Source: CAVTWH01 sp963850915 (GTDB lineage Bacteria; Actinomycetota; Actinomycetes; Mycobacteriales; Micromonosporaceae). From it: a stretch of DNA of 64,000 nucleotides. The notes beneath the pieces are model-generated. The model ran no database searches. It saw only the letters and a program-made list of their open reading frames with translations, and was not told where the DNA came from. Below, one piece after another: positions 7,730-15,582 of this stretch (the stretch's first letter is position 1; the number at the start of each line of letters is the position of its first letter). The position numbers were made by a program, and so were the translations under genes. The stretch lies in assembly GCA_963850915.1 (NCBI GenBank), contig CAWKND010000014.1, positions 62,001 through 126,000 on the forward strand. The letters run 5' to 3'.

Positions 7730-9531
7730 AAATTACCCCGTCGATGCGAAGTACCCAACACCACTGCGACGGTGGTTCCATGTGGATCACGCTGGCGGAT
7801 CTCCAGCCGGCCGCGTACCCGCTCGGCGCGCTCAGCCATGATGCTCAGCCCGTAGTGCCCTTCGCGATGGGTCGGTACCATGCCCTGCCCGTCGTCGGAG
7901 ATCTCCACCATGGCGAACGGCGGGTCCACCGCACAGGTCACCCAGAGGTTCGCCGCCCCCGAGTGCTTACGGGCGTTGGTGATCGCCTCCTGCGCGATGC
8001 GCAGCAGCTCGGCCTCGGTGGCGGCGGGTAGCCGGGCGCCCGCGTCGTCGAGCGAGAGGTGTACGCGCATGCCGCCGGTGGTACCCATGGTGCGGGCGTA
8101 CTCGGCGATGGCAGCGGACAGCCCGCCGTGCCGGTCGACCTCGGTACGCAGCTCGAACAGCGACATCCGCAGCTCGGTGATCACCCGGGTCACCTCGTTG
8201 CGCAGGGTACGCAGCTCCGACTGGGCGTCGTCGGCCTCCTCGGGCAGCACGGCCATGGCGTTGTCGATGCCGTACCCGACCATCACCAACTCCTGCGCCA
8301 CCCCGTCGTGGATCTCCCGGGCCAGCCGCTGCCGCTCCTCGTTGGTGGCCAGCGAGCGCACCTCGTCGAAGAGCAGCGCCGCCTCCAGGCGGAGTGCCGC
8401 GGGAGCCGAGACGCCGAGTACCCGGGACACCACGTACGCCGGGTACGCCCCGGGCGCGTCCGCCTCGACGGAGAGCACGCCGACCGTGCGTACGCCCGCC
8501 ATCAGGGGTACGACCAGGGAACTCACCTCGCCGCCCGGGTGTGAGCGGGCCTGCGAGCGGTTTCCGGTCTGCGGGGTCTGGCTGGCCCAGGCGTCGGCGA
8601 TCACCGAGTCGGAGTCCAGGTCGGTCTCCCAGTCGATGCGCTCCACGCCGAGCTGGGCCAGGACGACCAGCCGGGAACCGCCGCCGGCCGCCAGTACGCT
8701 GCCCCGGTCGGCGCGGGCCACCTGGCGTACCTCGTCCAGCAGGTGCTGGGCCAGGCCCACCGGGTCGAGGGTGGCACCGGGCAGCTGCCGCGCGACTGTG
8801 CGCAGCTGGGTCAGCAGCCGGGTCGCCTCGGCGTACGGCTGCGGCGGCGGCGGGTCGCGCCGGGTGGTGAGGTTGCGGCGCAGCATGGCCGCGACGGCGG
8901 TGGCGAGCGCGAGCAGCGCCACCCACTCGCCGGTGACCAGCAGGAACTGGCTGTCGGTCAGCCGGTGGTCGAGCAGCCCGAGGCCGGTCAGCAGCACCAC
9001 GGCGAAGGCGATCAGCCCGACCGCCTCCCGGATGCGCCGGTAGAGCACGGCGGAGAGGACCGGGACGAGCAGGTAGGGCAGGTACGCGGCGGCGGCCCCG
9101 CCGGCCCGTAGCGGCTCCAGGCCGTCGGCCGAGTGCCCGACCACCGAGTCGGCGGCCAGGCAGGTGATGAGTACCTCGGCGAACCGGGTCAGCGGGCCGA
9201 CCACGGGGTGCCGGGCGGCGCCCACCGCGGGGATGGCGATGAGCGCCAGCAGCCCCGGCCAGACCAGGGTTGCCGGATCCCGGGTGGCCGCCACGCCCAG
9301 TACCGCGACCAGCGCCAGCAGGCACAGGCGTACCGCGGCGGTGAACGGGTGCAGTGGCCGCCAGGTGAGGTCGGGGCGCTCGGCCTCGTCATCCCCGGAG
9401 CCGCTCGACGAGCCCGAGCCGCCCGACCCGGAGCTGCCGGACAGGCCGGTGCTCCCCGACAGGTTGGTGCTGCGCGTCAACCCGGCCCGGGCAGCCAGCC
9501 CGGCAGGGGTGAGTGTCCGTTCACCCGCCAT
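7726..9531 (-). CDS. Membrane sensor histidine kinase with GAF domain (NarX/DesK class)
   Basis: A 601-residue protein. A Gly/Ser-rich low-complexity N-terminus (residues 20-50) is followed by several hydrophobic helices (about 65-190), a GAF-like domain (about 250-385), the HisKA_3 phospho-site LAREIHDGVAQEL with His408, and a HATPase domain containing TNARKHSGA and SDDGQGM. It should phosphorylate the regulator encoded just downstream. Its ATG lies inside the end of the acyl-CoA ligase gene with an 11-base overlap, which places ligase, kinase and regulator in one operon. The signal is unknown; the fatty-acid neighbour hints at a membrane or lipid cue, which is inference. Confidence 0.9.
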   Translation of the reverse strand: MAGERTLTPAGLAARAGLTRSTNLSGSTGLSGSSGSGGSGSSSGSGDDEAERPDLTWRPLHPFTAAVRLCLLALVAVLGVAATRDPATLVWPGLLALIAIPAVGAARHPVVGPLTRFAEVLITCLAADSVVGHSADGLEPLRAGGAAAAYLPYLLVPVLSAVLYRRIREAVGLIAFAVVLLTGLGLLDHRLTDSQFLLVTGEWVALLALATAVAAMLRRNLTTRRDPPPPQPYAEATRLLTQLRTVARQLPGATLDPVGLAQHLLDEVRQVARADRGSVLAAGGGSRLVVLAQLGVERIDWETDLDSDSVIADAWASQTPQTGNRSQARSHPGGEVSSLVVPLMAGVRTVGVLSVEADAPGAYPAYVVSRVLGVSAPAALRLEAALLFDEVRSLATNEERQRLAREIHDGVAQELVMVGYGIDNAMAVLPEEADDAQSELRTLRNEVTRVITELRMSLFELRTEVDRHGGLSAAIAEYARTMGTTGGMRVHLSLDDAGARLPAATEAELLRIAQEAITNARKHSGAANLWVTCAVDPPFAMVEISDDGQGMVPTHREGHYGLSIMAERAERVRGRLEIRQRDPHGTTVAVVLGTSHRRGNL

Positions 9532-11323
9532 AGATGCTGGCGATCTCGGTGGCGTGCTGCTTCAGGACGACGTTGCGCTTGACCTTGAGTGACGGGGTGA
9601 TCTCGCCGGTCGCCTCGGTCCAGTCGTGGTCGAGGATGCGGTACTCGCGGATCGCCTCGGCCCGGGAGACCGCCTTGTTCGCCTCGTCGACCGCGGCCTG
9701 GATCTCGGCCCGCAGGTCCGGGTCGGCGCGCAGGGCCGCGATGTCGACCTGGGTCGGCTTGCCCTTCGCCGCAAGCCAGGCCGGCAGCGCCTCCTCGTCG
9801 AGGGTGATCAGTACCGCGATGAACGGTTGCCGGTCGCCGATCACCATGCACTGGCTGACCAGGGCGTGTGCCCGCAGCCGGTCCTCCAGTACGGCCGGCG
9901 CGACGTTCTTGCCGCCAGCCGTGACGATGATCTCCTTCTTCCGGCCGGTGATCTTCAGGAACCCGTCGGCGTCCAGTTCCCCGATATCGCCCGTGGCGAA
10001 CCAGCCCTCGGAGTCGAGGACTTCGGCGGTGGCGGTGGCGTTGTTCCAGTAGCCCCGGAACACGATGTCGCCGTGTACCAGGATCTCGCCGTCGTCGGCG
10101 ATCCGGATGGTGACCCCGGGCAGTGGCCGGCCGACGGTACCGATGCGGATCGACTCGTCCAGGTTGACCGCGATGGCCGGCGAGGTCTCGGTCAGCCCGT
10201 ACCCCTCGAAGATGGTCACCCCGATGCCCCGGAAGAAGTGCGCGAGCCGCTCGCCCAGCGGCGCGCCGCCGGAGATGGCCCGGGTGCACTGGCCGCCCAT
10301 CGCGGCCCGCAGCTTGCCGTAGACCAGCCGGTCGAACAGTTTGTGCTGGGTCCGCAGCGCCAGCCCCGGCCCGCCCTTGCGGTCGAGCGCCTCGCTGTAG
10401 GCCACCGCCACCCGGTCGGCCCGGTCGAAGATCGCGCCCTTGCCGTCGGCGTGCGCCCGCTGCCGCGCCGTGTTGTAGACCTTCTCGAACACCCGGGGTA
10501 CCGACAGCACGAACGTCGGCCGCGCCGACTGCAGGTCGGCCACCAGGTTCTTCACATCGGGTACGTGCGCCAGCTTGCACCGGGCGTAGATGGTGCCGTT
10601 CTGTACCAGCCGGGCGAACGAGTGGGCCAGTGGCAGGAACAGCACCGTGGAGGCGCCCGGGCGGAACAGCGACGGCAGCCCGGGGATCGCGTTGGCCACG
10701 TCGGCGTACAGGTTGCGGTGGGTCAGCTCGCAGCCCTTGGGGCGGCCGGTGGTGCCGGAGGTGTAGATGATGGTGGCGAGGTCGTCGGCGCCCTGGCTCA
10801 GCCGGCGCGCGGTCACCGTCTCGGCGGCCACCGAGCTGCCCGCGGCGACCAGCTTGTCCAGCCCGCCGCCGTCGATCTGCCACACCTCGCGTAGCTGACT
10901 GGACTGCGCCCGTACCGAGTCGACGATGTCCCGGTGCACGGTGGTCTCCACCACGACGCCGACCGCGCCGGAGTCGGTGAGGATCCACTGCACCTGCTCG
11001 GCGCTGGAGGTCTCGTAGATCGGTACGGTCACCCCGCCCGCCGCCCAGATGGCGTAGTCGATCAGCGTCCACTCGTAGCGGGTCTTGCTCATCAGGGCCA
11101 CCCGGTCGCCCGGGTTGATCCCGGCGGCGATGAAGCCGGCCGCGAGCGCGGACACCTCGTCGCGGAACTGGGCACAGGTCACATCGAGCCACGGCCCGCC
11201 CGGCGTCTCCCGGCGGGCGAACTGGACCGTGTCCGGGGCCGCGTCGGCGTTGTCCCAGACCATGTCGGTCAGGTTGGCGGCCGCGCCGATGACGGCGACC
11301 GGAGGTACCGAGAACTCGTGCAT
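9521..11323 (-). CDS. Long-chain fatty-acid-CoA ligase (FadD15-like)
   Basis: A 600-residue AMP-forming synthetase. The P-loop-like A3 motif is IIYTSGTTGRPKG, followed by GYGLTETSP and a motif of the form TGD-GELDADGFLKITGRKKE near residue 440; GKNVAP marks the linker region. Length and motifs match mycobacterial FadD15 and bacterial FAA1-like ligases, which activate long-chain fatty acids with ATP and CoA. It is divergent from the SRPBCC gene at 11516, as in the syntenic mycobacterial locus. It heads the operon with the two-component genes. Confidence 0.9.
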   Translation of the reverse strand: MHEFSVPPVAVIGAAANLTDMVWDNADAAPDTVQFARRETPGGPWLDVTCAQFRDEVSALAAGFIAAGINPGDRVALMSKTRYEWTLIDYAIWAAGGVTVPIYETSSAEQVQWILTDSGAVGVVVETTVHRDIVDSVRAQSSQLREVWQIDGGGLDKLVAAGSSVAAETVTARRLSQGADDLATIIYTSGTTGRPKGCELTHRNLYADVANAIPGLPSLFRPGASTVLFLPLAHSFARLVQNGTIYARCKLAHVPDVKNLVADLQSARPTFVLSVPRVFEKVYNTARQRAHADGKGAIFDRADRVAVAYSEALDRKGGPGLALRTQHKLFDRLVYGKLRAAMGGQCTRAISGGAPLGERLAHFFRGIGVTIFEGYGLTETSPAIAVNLDESIRIGTVGRPLPGVTIRIADDGEILVHGDIVFRGYWNNATATAEVLDSEGWFATGDIGELDADGFLKITGRKKEIIVTAGGKNVAPAVLEDRLRAHALVSQCMVIGDRQPFIAVLITLDEEALPAWLAAKGKPTQVDIAALRADPDLRAEIQAAVDEANKAVSRAEAIREYRILDHDWTEATGEITPSLKVKRNVVLKQHATEIASIYGG

Positions 11324-11502
11324 CGTCCGTCCTTCGCTCGGCGGGGTGCCGCGTCCATTGTTCCCCGCCGCGTCCTACCCGCCCATCGGCTGGCCGTTTC
11401 CGGTCCGGGCCGGACCATGCCCGCGGCGCCGCGGTCCCGACTACCGGAACCTACCGGTACCGGCCGGGCGAGCCGAGTCCGGGTGAGCGTCGGGTCGGCG
11501 GG

Positions 11503-11508
11503 TAACGT
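11503..11508 (+). promoter_or_regulatory. Leaderless -10 element of the SRPBCC gene
   Basis: TAACGT ends seven bases before ATG 11516, with no ribosome site between. This supports ATG 11516 over the longer open frame upstream. Confidence 0.5.
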
Positions 11509-11515
11509 GCCCGAC

Positions 11516-11971
11516 ATGGCTGATTCGTCGACCCAGTCGCTCACCATCGCCGCCGCACCGGCCGAGGTGGCCGCCGTGATCTGTGACTTCGCGACCTACC
11601 CCGACTGGGTGGGCGCGGTGAAGTTGATCGAGGTGCTGGAGGAGTACGAGGACGGGTACGCCAGCCAGGTGCGGTTCGTGGTGGATGCCGGGATGTTCCA
11701 GGACGACTACACCCTCGCGTACGAGTACGCCGAGGACATCTCCCGCATCCAGTGGAGCCTGGTCGCCCCGTCGAAGGTACAGCGCGCGCAGAGCGGCTCG
11801 TACGACCTGGAGCCGGCAGGCGCCGGTACCCGGGTGACGTACACCCTCGCCGTCGACCTGGCCATCTCGCTCCCCGGCTTCCTGCGCCGCAAGGCCGAGG
11901 CGACGATCATGGAGACCGCGCTGAAGGAGCTGAAGAAGCGGGTCGAGGCGCTCGGGGCCGGCCATGGGTGA
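11516..11971 (+). CDS. SRPBCC family protein (polyketide cyclase/START-like)
   Basis: A 151-residue protein with the helix-grip pattern APAEVAAVICDFATYPDWVGAV near the N-terminus and a long C-terminal helix (TIMETALKELKKRVEALG). The family binds hydrophobic ligands in a central cavity, and members in this position (M. tuberculosis Rv2185c, from memory) are of unknown ligand. Its stop overlaps the next gene by eight bases, so they are coupled. Confidence 0.85.
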   Translation: MADSSTQSLTIAAAPAEVAAVICDFATYPDWVGAVKLIEVLEEYEDGYASQVRFVVDAGMFQDDYTLAYEYAEDISRIQWSLVAPSKVQRAQSGSYDLEPAGAGTRVTYTLAVDLAISLPGFLRRKAEATIMETALKELKKRVEALGAGHG

Positions 11972-12470
11972 GCCGCCACCGGGCTCACCGGGCGAGGAGG
12001 CCGAGCGGCTGGTCGTGGCCGCGCTGAGCGCCCTGTCCACGGCCACCCGGGGCTGGCTGGATCAGGTCGACGCCGAGCACCAGGTGGCCACCGGCAGCAC
12101 CGAGTGCTGCGTCTGCCCGCTGTGCCGGGCGATCACCGCCGTACGCGACCCCAGTCCCGAACTCGTCGAGCGGCTGGCCACCGGCGCCGCCGAGCTGGCC
12201 GGCGGGGTGACCGGCCTGCTCCGCGCCTTCGGTGAGACGCTGGGCCGCCCCACCGCGTCCGGCGCCGGTCGCCCTGGTCCGGCATCCCGGCCGGAGTACG
12301 GGGCCGAGGCCGGGGCAGGTGACGATCCGTGGCGGTCGGCGACCCGGGCCGGTGGGCCGGGCGATCCCGACATTCCTCACCCGCCCCGCGCGACACCTGC
12401 GAAGATCGCCAAGAAGGCGGTACGCAAGGTGGTACCGAAGGGTGACGCAGCCGGCCCCGACGTGCGCTGA
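11964..12470 (+). CDS. Conserved hypothetical protein with CVCPLC motif
   Basis: A 168-residue protein that starts inside the stop region of the SRPBCC gene (ATGGGTGA). The N-terminal half is helical and carries ECCVCPLCRAITAVRD at residues about 48-63, a possible zinc knuckle. The C-terminal half is Gly/Pro-rich, with a basic end (KIAKKAVRKVVPKG). Similar proteins sit between SRPBCC and glucokinase genes in other actinomycetes (possibly DUF5304, which I could not check). Function unknown. Confidence 0.75.
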   Translation: MGEPPPGSPGEEAERLVVAALSALSTATRGWLDQVDAEHQVATGSTECCVCPLCRAITAVRDPSPELVERLATGAAELAGGVTGLLRAFGETLGRPTASGAGRPGPASRPEYGAEAGAGDDPWRSATRAGGPGDPDIPHPPRATPAKIAKKAVRKVVPKGDAAGPDVR

Positions 12471-12570
12471 TAATGGCGATGCGGCAAGCTAGCCGGGCGC
12501 GGCAGCGGGTCGCGCGGCGGTCGGCCCGCAGTTGTGGCGGGGCCGGGCGGAGTGGCGAAGGAGCGTGACG

Positions 12571-13518
12571 GTGGGGCTCACCATCGGTGTCGATATTGGC
12601 GGGACGAAGGTGCTCGGCGGCGTCGTCGACCCCGACGGCACCGTGATCGCCCAGGCGCGCCGGGACACCCCGGCTGAGGACGTCTCCCAGACGCTGGCCC
12701 GGATCGTCGACGTGATCACCGAGCTGAGCGCCGCGCACGAGGTCGAAGCGGTCGGCATCGGTGCCGCCGGCTGGATCGACGCCAAGCGCTCGACCGTACT
12801 GTTCGCGCCCAACCTGGCCTGGCGTAACGAACCGCTGCGCGACGAGATCGCCCGGCACGTCACGGTTCCGGTGGTGGTGGAGAACGACGCCAACGTCGCG
12901 GCCTGGGCGGAGTTCCAGTTCGGCGCGGCGGCCGACGCCGACGAGTCGATGGTGCTCTACACGATCGGTACCGGCATCGGTGGCGGCATCGTGCTCGGTG
13001 GCGAGCTGGTACGCGGCGCGCACGGCATCGCCGCCGAACTGGGGCACACCATGCTCGTACCCGACGGCCAGCTCTGTGGCTGCGGCCGGCGCGGCTGCAT
13101 CGAGCAGTACGCCAGCGGCAACGCCCTGGTGCGCTTCGCCAAGGCCAGCGCGCAGACGCAGCCGGAGCAGGCCAAGGTGCTGCTCGACCTGGCCAACGGG
13201 GACATCAACGCCATCAACGGTCCGCTCGTCACGCAGGCCGCCCGGCTCTTCGACGCGGCCGCCACGGACGCCTTCGAGCAGGTCGGGCACTGGCTGGGCG
13301 TTGGCCTCGCGGACATGGTGCAGATCCTCGACCCGCAGGTACTCGTGGTGGGCGGGGGCGTGATCGACGCCGGTGACCTGCTCATGCAGCCGACCAAGAT
13401 GTCGTTCCACACCGCCCTGGCCCAGCGCGGTCGGCTGCCGGTGGCCGATGTCCGGCCGGCACTGATGGGCAACACGGCCGGCGTGGTCGGCGCCGCGGAT
13501 CTCGCTCGGCGGCTGTAG
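12571..13518 (+). CDS. ROK family glucokinase
   Basis: A 315-residue protein. The N-terminal phosphate motif is GVDIGGTKVLGGVV, then VENDANVAAWAE, the glycine-rich GTGIGGGIV and the ROK zinc motif CGCGRRGCIEQYASG. Length and motifs match actinobacterial glucokinase GlkA, which phosphorylates glucose with ATP and in Streptomyces also mediates carbon catabolite repression. GTG 12571 is chosen because GGAG at 12560-12563 lies seven bases upstream; GTG 12565 would be too close to it. Confidence 0.92.
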   Translation: MGLTIGVDIGGTKVLGGVVDPDGTVIAQARRDTPAEDVSQTLARIVDVITELSAAHEVEAVGIGAAGWIDAKRSTVLFAPNLAWRNEPLRDEIARHVTVPVVVENDANVAAWAEFQFGAAADADESMVLYTIGTGIGGGIVLGGELVRGAHGIAAELGHTMLVPDGQLCGCGRRGCIEQYASGNALVRFAKASAQTQPEQAKVLLDLANGDINAINGPLVTQAARLFDAAATDAFEQVGHWLGVGLADMVQILDPQVLVVGGGVIDAGDLLMQPTKMSFHTALAQRGRLPVADVRPALMGNTAGVVGAADLARRL

Positions 13519-13546
13519 GGTAGATCAATCGCCGGGAGGGGTGTCG

Positions 13547-14224
13547 ATGGGCATCGCGCTGCGGGTCGTCTCGTACAACGTGCACGGGTTGAAGGATGAC
13601 CTGGACGCGCTGGCGACGACAGTGCGGGCCGCCGCGCCCGACATCGTGATACTCCAGGAGGCGCCGCGCCGGCTGCGCTGGCGTACCCGCAACGCACACC
13701 TGGCCCACTCGTGGGGACTGGTACACGCGGCGGGCGGGCTCCCAGCGCTGGGCAACGCGGTGTTCACCAGCTACCGGGTACGGGTCGTCGACTCGTGGCA
13801 CCTGCAGTACCCGCTCACCCCCGGGCGGCACCTGCGCGGCGCCGTGTTCGCCCGGTGCCTGCTCGGGCGTACCCCCTTCGTCGTGGTCGGCAGTCACCTG
13901 GCGACCGACGCCACCGAGCGGCCGGCCCAGGCACAGCTGCTGAAGAAGGCACTGGTCGACCTGGACGCCCCGGTGATCTTCGCGGGCGACATCAACGAGA
14001 CCCGGGGCGGCGGCGCCTGGCGTACCCTCGCCGACGGACTGGTCGACCCCGGCGCCGGCGACGACCTGCCGACCTTCCCGGCCAGCGCGCCCGATCGCCG
14101 GATCGACCTGCTACTGGCCGATCCGCGGATAACCGTCACCGACTTCCGGGTAGTGGATACGGAGTCGGCCCGGCGGGCCAGCGACCACCTGCCACTCGTC
14201 GCCGATCTGGTGCTGCCCGAGTAG
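13547..14224 (+). CDS. Endonuclease/exonuclease/phosphatase family hydrolase
   Basis: A 225-residue EEP-fold protein. It shows VVSYNVHGLKDD, ILQEAPRRLRW (metal-binding Glu), FAGDINETRGG (Asp/Asn pair) and the final SDHLPLVADL (Asp/His catalytic pair). All the hallmark residues for magnesium-dependent phosphodiester or phosphate-ester cleavage are present; the substrate is unknown. No signal peptide is seen. ATG 13547 is favoured by GGGAGGG six to seven bases upstream. The gene follows glucokinase by 28 bases. Confidence 0.85.
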   Translation: MGIALRVVSYNVHGLKDDLDALATTVRAAAPDIVILQEAPRRLRWRTRNAHLAHSWGLVHAAGGLPALGNAVFTSYRVRVVDSWHLQYPLTPGRHLRGAVFARCLLGRTPFVVVGSHLATDATERPAQAQLLKKALVDLDAPVIFAGDINETRGGGAWRTLADGLVDPGAGDDLPTFPASAPDRRIDLLLADPRITVTDFRVVDTESARRASDHLPLVADLVLPE

Positions 14225-14292
14225 CCGGCCGGTCGGTCGGTCGAGTCAGCCGGTCGGGTCGGCGCCCGTCAAATCACGTGAGGAGCTCAACG

Positions 14293-14820
14293 ATGAGTTT
14301 GGATCGTCCTGTCGCGCCCGACCCGTACAGCCTGCTGCCGAAGGTCGGCTCGTTCGAGGTGACCAGCACGGATATCGCAGACGGCGCACCGGTCGCGGCC
14401 CGGTACGCGCACCTGTCGGCGGGTGGGGACAACGTGTCTCCGCAGTTGGCGTGGGCCGGCTTCCCGGCCGGTACCAAGAGCTTCGTTGTCTCCTGCTTCG
14501 ATCCGGACGCGCCCACGCCGAGCGGCTTCTGGCACTGGATGCTGGTCAATGTCCCGGCCGGGGTGACCTCGCTGTCCGCCGGCGCGGAGGTGCCGCCCGG
14601 CTCGTTCTGTGTGGCCAACGACTTCGGCGACCAGGGGTACGACGGTCCGGCGCCGCCCCCGGGTGATCAGGTGCACCGCTACTTCTTCGTCGTACACGCG
14701 GTGGACCTGGAGCGCCTCGACGTCGGGCCGGACTCCTCGGCCGCGGTGGTCAGCTTTAACCTGGCCTTCCACACGCTGGCCAGGGCGATCATCACCCCCA
14801 CCTTTGCCGTCCCCGGCTGA
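14293..14820 (+). CDS. YbhB/YbcL family Raf-kinase-inhibitor-like (PEBP) protein
   Basis: A 175-residue protein with the PEBP anion-pocket signatures SPQLAW, CFDPDAPTPSGFWHWMLVN and YDGPAPPPGDQVHRYFF. Bacterial members are small soluble proteins of poorly known role. Start ATG 14293 follows GAGGAG with seven-base spacing. The gene stands alone with about 70 bases on each side. Confidence 0.88.
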   Translation: MSLDRPVAPDPYSLLPKVGSFEVTSTDIADGAPVAARYAHLSAGGDNVSPQLAWAGFPAGTKSFVVSCFDPDAPTPSGFWHWMLVNVPAGVTSLSAGAEVPPGSFCVANDFGDQGYDGPAPPPGDQVHRYFFVVHAVDLERLDVGPDSSAAVVSFNLAFHTLARAIITPTFAVPG

Positions 14821-14866
14821 GCCCGGCACCCCGGCTGAACCGGGCGTCGGGCACGGGGCGCGGTGA

Positions 14867-14872
14867 TAGCGT
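14867..14872 (+). promoter_or_regulatory. Putative -10 element of the small basic protein gene
   Basis: TAGCGT 23 bases before ATG 14896. A GGAAGG ribosome site lies between, so this would be a leadered transcript. Confidence 0.4.
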
Positions 14873-14895
14873 CGCGTCGACGGAAGGAGCCCGAC

Positions 14896-15057
14896 ATGCC
14901 TGATAAAAGGGATATGCACAAGGCGAAGAGCAAGCGCAACCACAAGTCGCCCACCGGGAAGTCCAGTCGGTCGGCGGCGGCCGGAACAGCTACCGCGCCG
15001 TCCGCCGCCGACACTCCCGCCGACCCCAAGAGCGCCAACCAGAGCCGCAAGCACTGA
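14896..15057 (+). CDS. Small basic protein, function unknown
   Basis: A 53-residue protein, strongly basic at first (KRDMHKAKSKRNHKS) and then Ala/Ser/Thr-rich, with no predicted fold. The ribosome site GGAAGGAG sits five bases before ATG 14896, and a TANNNT element lies further upstream. These support a real gene, although homologues cannot be checked here. A nucleic-acid-binding or intrinsically disordered role is only a guess from composition. Confidence 0.55.
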   Translation: MPDKRDMHKAKSKRNHKSPTGKSSRSAAAGTATAPSAADTPADPKSANQSRKH

Positions 15058-15170
15058 CCGCGCCAGAGAGGCCACGGCCGCATCAGGATCATGGTGGCAT
15101 CAACTCCCGCTTCACGGATCACGGCTCGCTCCAATGGTCGCGCGGCTCGTTTAATGAGCACGTAGGGAAA

Positions 15171-15188
15171 GTGTTGCTATAACAGCAC
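15171..15188. promoter_or_regulatory. Imperfect 18-bp palindrome overlapping a TATAAC element, upstream of the monooxygenase
   Basis: GTGTTGCTATAACAGCAC reads the same on both strands except for two symmetric mismatched pairs. The AT-rich centre contains TATAAC (15178-15183), a good -10 candidate, so a dimeric repressor could cover the promoter. It lies 395 bases before the monooxygenase start. Confidence 0.4.
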
Positions 15189-15220
15189 TAACCCCTCGCG
15201 ATCACGGGAGGTCCCGGACT

Positions 15221-15480
15221 GCGGGGGCGGCCCTCCTGCGGGGCCGCCAACCGCCGGCGGGCTGACAAAACAGAGCCTCTGTGCAGAGGTCGCCCCGTCG
15301 CCGCGAGGTCGCACGGAACCCTTGCGGCACAACGGGACCCGTAGGCCACGCCAATACCGGTGAGCGGGCGGAGCGGGTACCCCCGGGGCATTCGGCCCTG
15401 GACAAAGCAGCCGGCAAACCACGAAGATGGCGCAGCCGACATCGGCCGAACGACCGACCCTGGCCGGTGTCGACCGGGCA
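15221..15480 (+). ncRNA. Putative structured leader RNA upstream of the monooxygenase, family not identified
   Basis: The 525 bases between 15057 and 15583 have no convincing gene. Visible helices are 15226-15233 with 15241-15248 (8 bp), 15276-15280 with 15285-15289 (GTGC tetraloop), and 15437-15447 with 15462-15472 (11 bp, one G-U pair). Just before the last is GGCAAACC, a GAAG turn, then GGCGCAGCC, vaguely like part of a c-di-GMP-I aptamer, but the full consensus is not met. It may be a regulatory leader, or only GC-rich DNA that folds easily. Confidence 0.3.
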
Positions 15481-15582
15481 GCTCACCGCTGCGCCGACAG
15501 CTTCAACGCACCCAACCCCCGGGCGCGAACGCCGGCTCACGCCGCCGTCCCGGGCGGGTGCCCGAGTTCGTGGGGAGGCCGG

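Noticed and set aside
15411..15437. Possible c-di-GMP-I riboswitch core (GGCAAACC ... GGCGCAGCC)
   Set aside because: Only part of the consensus is present and the second conserved helix and tetraloop receptor are not recognisable; kept only as a remark in the leader feature.
15171..15570. RNase P RNA or tmRNA in the gene-free stretch
   Set aside because: The invariant core sequences of both RNAs are absent on either strand.
15427..15582. Longer N-terminus of the flavin monooxygenase from ATG 15427
   Set aside because: The 52 extra residues are low complexity and the GTG at 15583 has a good ribosome site directly before the conserved domain.
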